A stretch of 64,000 nucleotides of DNA from Modestobacter sp. L9-4. GTDB lineage: Bacteria > Actinomycetota > Actinomycetes > Mycobacteriales > Geodermatophilaceae. Below, one piece after another: positions 53,007 to 61,700 of the stretch. The stretch is taken from the NCBI RefSeq assembly GCF_019112525.1, contig NZ_CP077800.1:2294001-2358000 (forward strand). Reading direction: 5' to 3'. Made by a program: the position numbers and the translations under genes. Position 1 is the stretch's first letter. Every line of letters begins with the position of its first letter. The notes beneath the pieces were generated by a model. That model was not told the origin of the DNA. It ran no database searches and saw only the letters and a program-made list of their open reading frames with translations.

Positions 53007-53837
53007 GTGATCGTGGTGACGGCGGCCGGCGGGCCCACCGGCACGGCCGTCGTCCGTGAGCTGCGCAGCCGCGGTGAGCAGGTGCGCGCGGTCGTCTCCC
53101 GCCGGGGTCCCCGGCCCGAGCTCACCGCGCTCGGCGCCCAGGTGGTGGTGGCGGAGCTGACCGCGCCCATGGCCTGGTCGTCGGTGCTGGCCGGCACGGA
53201 CGCCCTGTACCTGGTCTGGCCGGCCTTCGACCCCGACGAGGCGGACGGGGCGCCGGCGCTCTTCGCCGAGGCGCGCCGGGCCGGCGTCCCCCGGGTCGTC
53301 TACCACTCCGTGCTGCGCCCCCAGCTGCGCACGCTGCCGCACCACGCCGCCAAGGACCGCGCCGAGGAGGCGCTCGACGGCAGCGGCCTGCGCTCCTGGC
53401 GGGTGCTGCAGCCGTGCGCCTACGCGGAGAACGTCGACGGTCAGCTCGCGGAGACACGGGCCAGCGGCGTGCTGCGCAGTCACTGGGGGCTGCGCACCGG
53501 GCAGTCGCTGGTCGACCTGCGGGACGTCGCCGCGGCAGCCGCGGTGCTGCTGCTCGAGGACGGACTGGACGGCGGGACGTTCGAGGCGGCCGGCCCCGAG
53601 GCGCTGACCGCGCCGCGGCTGGCCGAGCTGATCGGCGCGCGGCTGGACCGGGAGGTGGTCGCCGAGGACGTGGTGCCGGGTGGTGAGGTGCCGACGTCCT
53701 ACGTCGCCCGCTGCCGCCGCACCCAGCACGACCACCAGCGGGCGCACGGCTTCGTGGGCAGCCCGAGGGTGCTCACCGCCCTGCTCGGCCGCCCGCCGCG
53801 CACCTACGCCGAGCACCTGGCCGACCTCGACCTCTGA
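53007..53837 (+). CDS. NmrA-family NAD(P)-binding protein
   Basis: 276 residues, atypical SDR. N-terminal Rossmann motif MIVVTAAGGPTGTAVVRELR, basic VVSRRGPRPEL (NADPH preference), VPRVVYHSVLRPQ and LRSWRVLQPCAYAEN (in place of the catalytic Tyr/Lys). Homologues sense redox cofactors or reduce quinones (QOR2-like). GTG 53007 lies 6 bases after TACCGT; leaderless. Confidence 0.88.
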   Translation: MIVVTAAGGPTGTAVVRELRSRGEQVRAVVSRRGPRPELTALGAQVVVAELTAPMAWSSVLAGTDALYLVWPAFDPDEADGAPALFAEARRAGVPRVVYHSVLRPQLRTLPHHAAKDRAEEALDGSGLRSWRVLQPCAYAENVDGQLAETRASGVLRSHWGLRTGQSLVDLRDVAAAAAVLLLEDGLDGGTFEAAGPEALTAPRLAELIGARLDREVVAEDVVPGGEVPTSYVARCRRTQHDHQRAHGFVGSPRVLTALLGRPPRTYAEHLADLDL

Positions 53838-53840
53838 GGT

Positions 53841-53899
53841 GACCCCGTCCCCGTCCCGGGGCTCGTGGCGAGCTCGCGGGGCACGAGGAGGACGGGGTC
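53841..53899. terminator. Nested bidirectional terminator
   Basis: GACCCCGTCC / GGACGGGGTC outer stem (53841-53850 with 53890-53899) enclosing CTCGTG / CACGAG and a central GCGAGCTCGC. Lies exactly between the convergent NmrA and STAS genes. Confidence 0.8.
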
Positions 53900-53901
53900 C
53901 G

Positions 53902-54297
53902 TCAGCTGTGCTCGGTGCGGCGGTGGGTGGACTCGTGCACCACGTCGGGGCTGTCGTCCCGGCGGTCGATCACGGTGAAGCGGTGCCACAACCCGGACAG
54001 CTGCAGTGGCCGGGCGACCGCGGTGGAGTGCACGACCAGGGGCAGCTCGATGCCGCGCGGCTGCACCATCTTGTGCAGCTGCACCAGCGAGGCGATGCCG
54101 GCGGAGTTCATGAAGGTCACCTCGCGGGTGTCCAGCTGCACCCGCTTGAGCTCCGGGGAGCCGAGCATCAGGTCGGTCATCGCCCGCACCAGCGGGCGGC
54201 GCGCCCCCTCGGTGAGCTCACCGACCACCCGGATCTCCGCCGTCTCCGCGTCGTGCCCGGTGACGGTGACCTCGACGGTGTCCTCAGCATCGTCCAT
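53902..54297 (-). CDS. STAS-domain anti-sigma-factor antagonist
   Basis: 131 residues. STAS fold: VEVTVTGHDAETAEIRVVGE, VQLDTREVTFMNSAGIASLV with Ser in MNSAGIAS at the phosphorylation site used by RsbW kinases and PP2C phosphatases, then HKMVQPRGIELPLVV and LSGLWHRFTVID. ATG 54297 with GGAGCGGAC. Candidate substrate for the phosphatases at 3938 and 25389 and the kinases at 8222 and 51923. Confidence 0.88.
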   Translation of the reverse strand: MDDAEDTVEVTVTGHDAETAEIRVVGELTEGARRPLVRAMTDLMLGSPELKRVQLDTREVTFMNSAGIASLVQLHKMVQPRGIELPLVVHSTAVARPLQLSGLWHRFTVIDRRDDSPDVVHESTHRRTEHS

Positions 54298-54326
54298 GTC
54301 CGCTCCTTGCCCGGGAGTGGCCCGGT

Positions 54327-54866
54327 TCACTCCTCCGTGCGGTCCCGCTCGAGCAGGAGCAGGGCGAGGGCGGCCAGCGACGGGCCGTCGGTGAACCGGC
54401 CGTCGCGGACCATCGTCCGCAGCTCGGCCTCGGGAACGAACTCGCAGCGCATGTCGGCCTCGGTCGCCTCGCGCGCGGTCGGGCCCGGCGTCAGGTCGTC
54501 GGCCAGCCAGACGTCGGTCTGCTGCGTGGTGAGCCCGGGGGCGATGTCGATCCGGCCGACCAGCCGCATCCCACCGGCCCGCAGGCCGGTCTCCTCGGCG
54601 AGCTCGGCGCGGGCCAGCTCCTCCGCCGTCCCGCCGCCGCCGGCCGGCCAGGTGCCCTGCACGAACTCCCAGGAGCGGCGGCCCAGCGGGTGGCGGAACT
54701 GCTCGACGAGCCAGAACCCGCCCCGCTCGGCGGCGATCACCAGCGCCGCGGTGGGCTTCTCGACCACGCCGTAGACGCCGGCCGAGCCGTCCGCGCGCTC
54801 GACGGCGTCCTCGCGCACCCGCATCCAGGCGTTCCGGTAGACCTCTCGGCTGCTCGTCGTCCGCAC
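54327..54866 (-). CDS. NUDIX hydrolase (ADP-ribose pyrophosphatase-like)
   Basis: 179 residues. Nudix helix with ELARAELAEETGLRAGG: the EExG part is intact but the usual Arg of the R-E-L core is Ala (AEL), which may weaken catalysis. FVQGTWPAGGGG and LAPGLTTQQTDVWLADDL-like IDIAPGLTTQQTDVWLADD fit ADP-ribose/GDP-mannose pyrophosphatases. GTG 54866 lies close to CAGGCT on the same strand, so leaderless; divergent from the DUF1992 gene with 32 bp between starts. Confidence 0.82.
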   Translation of the reverse strand: MRTTSSREVYRNAWMRVREDAVERADGSAGVYGVVEKPTAALVIAAERGGFWLVEQFRHPLGRRSWEFVQGTWPAGGGGTAEELARAELAEETGLRAGGMRLVGRIDIAPGLTTQQTDVWLADDLTPGPTAREATEADMRCEFVPEAELRTMVRDGRFTDGPSLAALALLLLERDRTEE

Positions 54867-54898
54867 GCGACCTAGCCTGGCAGACCGGGAGGAGGACG

Positions 54899-55384
54899 AT
54901 GACCGAGCGCAAGCCCGAGGGCATGTCGTTCGAGACCTGGGTCGATCACCAGATCGTCCAGGCCCGGGAACGAGGTGCCTTCGAGGGCCTGGCGGGGGCG
55001 GGCAAGCCGCTGCCCCGCCGGGACAAGGAGAAGAGCAGCTACGAGTGGGCCCTGGAGTGGGCCCGGCGCGAAGAGGCCGACCCCGTCTCGATGCTGCCGT
55101 CGGGGCTGGTGCTGCGCAAGGAGCGGGAGGACCTCCCCGCCCTGGTCACCGCCCAGCCCACCGAGGATCGGGCTCGCGCGGTCGTCGAGGCGCACAACGC
55201 CCGCGTCGACGCCTACTACCGGCGGCCGGTCGAGGGCGTCTGGATCGCGGTGGGGATGGCCGACGTGGAGCAGGAGCTCGCCCGGTGGCGCGCCGAGCAC
55301 CCCGTCGTCCCGGAGCCGCCGACGCCGGAGCCCCCGCCTCCCGCGCCGTCCCGCCGTCGGGGCTGGTGGCGGCGCGCCGGCTGA
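54899..55384 (+). CDS. DUF1992 (DnaJC28-type conserved domain) protein
   Basis: 161 residues. Hallmark ERGAFEGLAGAGKPLP (G-x-F-x-x-L-x-G-x-G-K-P-L) after MSFETWVDHQIVQAR, then MLPSGLVLRKEREDLPALV. Function unknown; eukaryotic relatives carry a J domain. C-terminal Pro-rich linker PEPPTPEPPPPAPS ends in a basic-aromatic tail RRRGWWRRAG that may bind membrane. ATG 54899 with GGGAGGAGG; -10-like TAGCCT at 54871-54876. Confidence 0.85.
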   Translation: MTERKPEGMSFETWVDHQIVQARERGAFEGLAGAGKPLPRRDKEKSSYEWALEWARREEADPVSMLPSGLVLRKEREDLPALVTAQPTEDRARAVVEAHNARVDAYYRRPVEGVWIAVGMADVEQELARWRAEHPVVPEPPTPEPPPPAPSRRRGWWRRAG

Positions 55385-55387
55385 GGC

Positions 55388-55522
55388 TCAGTCGTCCTGC
55401 TCGTCGTCCTCCTGCTGGTGCCGGGCGGCGAGCTCCCGGGTGGCCATGCCGCCCTCACCGCCCTCGTCGTACTGCCCGGGGTGCAGGTTGACCTGGTCGG
55501 GCTCGGGCGTCTCGGTGTCCAT
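55388..55522 (-). CDS. Small acidic hypothetical protein
   Basis: 44 residues: MDTETPEPDQVNLHPGQYDE then a Gly/Glu stretch and a tail ending QQEDDEQDD. Highly acidic, no hydrophobic segment, no family recognised. Codon positions fit a real gene and its stop lies 3 bases from the convergent DUF1992 stop. ATG 55522. The large open frame that continues upstream on this strand is the shadow of the 2366-residue gene opposite. Confidence 0.5.
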   Translation of the reverse strand: MDTETPEPDQVNLHPGQYDEGGEGGMATRELAARHQQEDDEQDD

Positions 55523-55711
55523 GCGACCAGCCTGCACAGCGCCGGACCCCGAGGCCACTCGGACCCCGGCCGTCACCTTGTCGACCAGCGCGGACGGTGA
55601 CCGCGCGTTCTCCGCGACACGACCGCCGGCGCACCGACCGGCGGGTTCCGGCACCGGACAGTTGCGCCCTGAGTGACGGGTGTGACGCCCGGTGACGGAG
55701 TGGAGGAAGCG

Positions 55712-58700
55712 GTGCGGAGTGCAGCAGGCGTCGAGACGGGGCCCCGGCGTGGGCTGGTCCGGCGGATCACGGCGGTGGCCGTGGCCGGCGCCCTGCTGAC
55801 CGGCGGGCTGACCGGGCTGCTCCCCGCGCTGCGTGCCACCCCGGTGGCCGCGGCGGCCCAGGCGCCGGTCTCCTGCCCCGCGGCGGTGGCGCTGCAGAAC
55901 GGCGGCTTCGAGCAGCCGGTGCTGCCCGCCAGCTCCATCCGGCAGCTGGACGAGAGCCAGGTGCCCGGCTGGCTGACCACCGCCACGGACGGGCTGGTCG
56001 AGCTGTGGAGCTCCGGCTTCGAGAACGTGTCCGCCGGGAGCGGGCAGCAGTTCGCCGAGCTGAACGCCACCCAGGCGTCCACGCTCTACCAGGACGTGGC
56101 CACCACGCCCGGCCAGACCCTGCGCTGGGAGCTGCAGCACCGGGGCCGGCTCGGCCAGGACACCATGGCCGTCTACATCGCCCCTCCCACCGTGCGGGCC
56201 TCGCTGGCCAACCGGCAGGCGCTCATCACCGACGACCGGAACGCCTGGGGCACCTACTCGCGGGTCTACACCGTGCCGCCGGGTCAGACGCTCACCCGCT
56301 TCTCCTTCCAGGCGGTGAGCTCCACCGGCCCGAACGCCAGCATCGGGAACTTCCTCGACAGCATCTCCTTCGGCACCCAGCCCTGCCTGGTCACCACGAC
56401 CACGGTGTCGCCGCCGCCCGGGCGCACGACCGGGACAGCTCAGGTCGGGGACGTGCTCACCTACACGGTCACCACGGCCAACAACGGCGGCAACCCGGCC
56501 CGCGAGGTCGTCATGTCCGACGACCTGCCCGCCGGCGTGGAGTTCGTGCCGGGCTCGATCCGCGCGGTCACCAGCACCACCACCGCCGTCCGGTCGGACG
56601 CGGTCGGGGACGACGCCGGGGAGTACGACACCTCCACCGGTACCGGCCAGGGGACCGTCCGCGTCCGGGTGGGCCGCAACGCCGGGACGACCGCCGGCGG
56701 GGTCGTCGACCCCGGCGACGTGCGCACCTTCTCCTACCAGGCGCGGGTGCTGCCCGCGCTGTCCGGGCAGACGCTGCGCGACGACGCCAAGGTGACCTAC
56801 CGCGACGACCTGAGCGCCAGCACGCTCACCTCGACGTCCGACGAGGCGGCCACCGCCATCGGCGTCGCGGCCGACCTGCGCGCGACGCTGACGCAGGGCA
56901 CCACCCCGCTGGTGGCCGGGCGCCCGGCCACGTGGACCGCGACGCTGACCAACCGCGGCCCGGGCACCGAGCCGGCCCCGCAGCTCACCACCACCGTCCC
57001 GGCCGGGCTCACCGGCGTCACCGCGACCCCGGTCGGCGGCGGGAGCTGCACGGTCAGCGGCACGACGGTCACCTGCACCGGGCCCGCGCTCGCCCCCGGC
57101 GCCGCCCGGGGCGTGACCATCACCGGCGGCGTGCCCGCCGACGCGGTGCCCGGCGCGCAGGACACGCTGGTGAGCAGCGTCCGCGGGGACAGCTACGACC
57201 AGGGCCCCACCGACAACACCGCCACCGTCAGCGCCGCGGTGACCGCCCTCGCCGACCTCTCGGTGCGGCTGGCCAGCGACCCCGCCGTCGGGGTGGCCGG
57301 CGACCCGGTGACCTACACCGCCCGGGTCCGCAACGACGGCCCGTCCACGGCCCGTGGCGTCCGGCTGGTCGACCCGCTGCAGCCCGGCTCGACCCTCCAG
57401 TCCGCCACCGTCGCCGGCGGCACCTGCACGCTGGCCGCGGGCTCGAACACGGTCAGCTGCGCGCTCCCCGACCTGGCCCCGGGCACGGAGCTGCCGGTGC
57501 TGGTCACCGTCCAGCTCGCCCCGGACAACGACGGCCGGATCGACAACGCCGTGTCCGTCGCCGCCACCACCCCCGACCCGGACGCCGACGACCTCACCGC
57601 CTCGGTCAGCGGTGCGGGCAGCCGGGACGTCGACCTGCGGCCCCGGCTGACGCTGGACCGGACCGACCTGATGCCCGGCCAGACGCTGGCGTTCACGGTC
57701 GTCGTCGACAACCTGGGCGCCTCCGACGCGACCAACGTCTCCGTGCGGTCGACGCTGCCGCCCGGCGTGCGCATCGTCGGCACCGACTCCACCGGCTGCG
57801 TCCCGGGCAACTGCAGCATCCCGGTCGTGCCCCACCGGGGCAGCGTGACGATCAACGGCACCGCGGTCGTCGACCCCGACGCCCCCGAGGGGACCGCCTT
57901 CGCCAGCGCCACCGTCGTCTCCGCGGTGCCCGACGCCGACGAGGGCAACCAGTCGGCCACGGTCAGCGCGACCATCCGGCTGTCCGCGGACCTCGCGGTC
58001 ACCCTCGCGCTGAGCAACCCCACCGACCCGGGCGCCCCGCTCGTCGCCGGGCAGGACGTCGCGGGGCTGGCCACGGTGACCAACAACGGGCCGACCCGCG
58101 CCTCCGGCGTCCAGCTGCGGCTGGCCGCGCTCGCCGACCAGCCGGTCCCGGTCGTCACCACGCGCCCCCGATCCGACGGGAGCACCCCGCCGAGGCCGCT
58201 GGACGCCGGCGCCTGCGCCTACCAGGGCGGCGTCCGCGACGGGCTCGCCGTCGACGGCGGGGTCGTCGTCTGCTGGCTGGACCAGCTCGAGGCCGGTGGC
58301 ACCTGGCTGATCGACTCCCGCGGCCGCGTGCCGGCCACCTTCACCGACACCAGCTTCTCCCGCAGCCGTACCGTCACCTCGACGTCGGCCGACCCGGTGG
58401 CGACCAACGACACGGGCACCGCCTCCGTGCGGGTGGAGCGCCGGGCGGACCTGCAGGTGGCCATGACGACCAGCACGCCGAGCGTCGTGCAGACCGGGGC
58501 CGTGCAGTTCCAGGTGCGGGTCACCAACGCCGGCCCCTCCGACGCCCGCGACGTCGTCGTCCGCGAGGAGCCCCAGCCCGGTGTGGTGATCACCGGGGCG
58601 CACCCGTCCGCCGGCAGCTACGGCGACGCCGTGGGCGTCTGGCGCATCCCGTACCTCGCGGTCGGTGCGTCCGCGCTGCTCGACGTCAGCGGCACCGCCG

Positions 58701-61700
58701 AGTCGCCGACCGACGTCGAGAACCGGGCCACGGCGACCGGTTCGGACGCCACCGACCCGGACCCGCGGAACACCGGCTCGGCGCGGGTCACCGTCCTGCC
58801 GGCCCAGCGCACCCTGACCACCACCGCCCAGGTGGCCGTGTCGCCGGCCGTCGACGGGTCCGGCCTCCGGGTGGGCGATGCCGTCGACCTCGCGTACGTG
58901 GTGCGCAACGACGGCAACGTCCGGATCAGCGGCATCCGGGTGGACGAGACGCTCGTGCCCGGTGCGGTCGCCTGCCCGCACGACGCGCTGGCGCCCGGCG
59001 AGCAGATGAGCTGCACCGCGGGCAGCACCTACCGGGTCACCCAGGCCGACGTGGACGCCGGCACCCCGGTGACCAGCCGCGCCGTCATCTCCGGCCGCGC
59101 CCCCGACTCCACCACGGACCTGACCTTCGCCCCGGCCACCACCTCGGTGCCGGTGACGGCGGGCGCCCCGGCCCTCCGCCTCACCCTGGTCGCGGACTGG
59201 GACGACGCCGACGGCGACGACGCCCTCGACGAGGGCGAGACGGTGACCTGGACGGCGGTCGTGGTCAACACCGGCGACCTGACGACGGGTGCGCTGGCCG
59301 TGTCCGCGCCCGGTACCCCCTCGTTCACCTGCACCGACACCGTCCTCGCGCCGGGGGCGTGGACCAGCTGCGCCACCGCCACCACCCTGGCCGCGGCCGA
59401 CGTCGGTGGGCAGCGGCGCACGACCGCGGTCGCCACCGGTACCGAGGCGCGCGCCGGCACCGTGGTGCGCAGCGCGCCGTCGGAGACGCTGCTGCCCGCG
59501 GAGGCCACCCCGGCGCTGCGGACGACCCTCGGCGGCGTCGTCGCGCCGTCCGCGCACCAGGACGCGGCCGCCCCCGGTGACCAGGTGACCTGGCGGTACA
59601 CGGTCACCAACACCGGCAACGTCGAGCTGACCGGCGTGGCCGTCGACGACGCGGACGGCGGTGCCGCCACGTGTGCCGCGACGCTGCTCCAGCCCGGGCA
59701 GACGACCGTGTGCACCTCCGACGTCCCGCGGGTGGTCGCCGAGGCCGACGTGCTCGTCGGCGGGATCACCGAGCGGGCCACCGCGACCGGGACCCCGGCC
59801 GGCGGCGCCCCGGTGCGCTCCCCGCAGGACCAGACCGTCCTCCGGGTCGCCGGCGCGGTCCGGTCGCTGCAGGTGTCCGTCGTGGCGAGCACGCCCGGTC
59901 CGGTGAGCGCGGGCGAGACGATCCGCTACGCCTACGACGTCCGCAACGACGGGAACGTCACCATGCGGCTGGTCTCGGTCGCCGACGAGCTGGTCGGCCC
60001 TGCGTCGTGTGCACTCCAGGTGCTCGCCCCGGGGGCGAGCACCTCCTGCACCAGCGGCGGGTCGCACCGGGTGACCCAGCAGGAGTTCGACGCCGGGCAG
60101 CCGATCGCCGACCTCGCCCAGGTGTCGGGCATCCCGGCCGGCTCGGCCACCCCCCTGACCTTCGGGCCGGCCTCGGCCCCGGTCGCCTTGGCGGCCGCCC
60201 GCCCCGAGCTCGCGGTCCGCGGCGTGGCCGACTGGGCCGACGACGGGGACCGCGCGGTCGAGGCCGGCGAGACCATCGACTGGTGGGCGCTGGTGTCCAA
60301 CCCCGGCGACGTGACCCTCACCCGGGTCGAGGTGACGAGCAGCCGCGGGGACGTGCTGACCTGTCCGGTGCCGGTCCTCGGCCCCGGCGAGCAGATGCGC
60401 TGCACGGCCCCGCGCTACACGATCACCGCCGCTGACGCCGGGGCACCCGCGATCTCCGCGCTGTTCACGGTGGGCGGCGACGAGCCACGCGCCGGCACCC
60501 GGGTGACGGGCACCGACACCCGCGCCGTCTCCACCACCGAGGAGCTGGGCCTGCTGCTGACCGTGGGCCAGGCGGTGGCCGGCAGCCCCGTCCCCGACCT
60601 CGGCGACCGGGTGCGCGGCCTGTTCACCGTCACCAACGTGGGCAACGTGGCCGTGCAGGACGTCGGGGTCACGAGCGTCGACCTCGTCCCCGTCACCTGC
60701 CCGGTCGGACCGCTGACGCCCGGCGCGTCGACGGTCTGCCGGACGTCGACGGTGCACGAGGTCTCCGAGGCCGACCTGCGCAACGGCACGCTCACCGTGG
60801 CCGGGACGGCCACCGCGACGGCGGTCGCCAGCGGGGCGCGGACCACCTCGGCCCTGGCCACCCAGGCACTGTCGTTGGCACCGCTGGTGCGCGCGCTCGA
60901 GGTCACCGCAGCCGCGGTGCCGTCCGCGACCGGCCCGCTGCGGGTCGGCGACGGGGTGACGTACACCTACGTCGTCCGCAACCTCGGCAACGCCACCATG
61001 GACGGCGTCGCGCTGACCGACGCCGCCGGCGGCGCCGCGAACTGCCCCACGACCACGCTGGCGCCCGGGGCCGTGACGACCTGCACCGGGACGAGCACCT
61101 ACGTCGTGGACCAGGACGACTTCGACGCCGGGCTGCCCGTCGGCCTGACCGCACAGGTGGCCGGTCTGCCCGAGGGCCTCGGCACCCCCCTGACGTTCGG
61201 CCCGGCCACCGCGCCGCTGCCCGTGGCGGCGGCCGGGTCGGCGCTGACCGCCACCAAGACGGCGGTCTGGGCCGACGACGGTGACGGCCTGCTGGACGCC
61301 GGCGAGACGGTCGACTGGACCGTCCGGGTCCGCAACACCGGTGAGCTCACCGTCCGCGACCTGACCGTCGACGACGCGCTCGTGCACGTGCAGTGCCCGC
61401 AGGACTCCGTGGCCCCGGGGGCCGAGGTCGACTGCGCGTCCGACCACGACCGGGTCACGGCCGCCGACGTCCTGGCCGGCGGGCGCACCAACACCGCGGT
61501 CGCGCAGGGCGACGACCCGCGCACCGGTGCACCCGTGGTCAGCAACGCCGCGGTGGCCGCGGTCCCGCCGCCGGCCCTGGCGATCGCCGTCGACGGCGTC
61601 GTCTCCCCGGCGGAACGGCAGGGTGCCGCCGAGACCGGTGACACCGTCCGCTGGCGGTACACCGTCACCAACAACGGCGGCGTCCCCGTCGACGCGCTCG

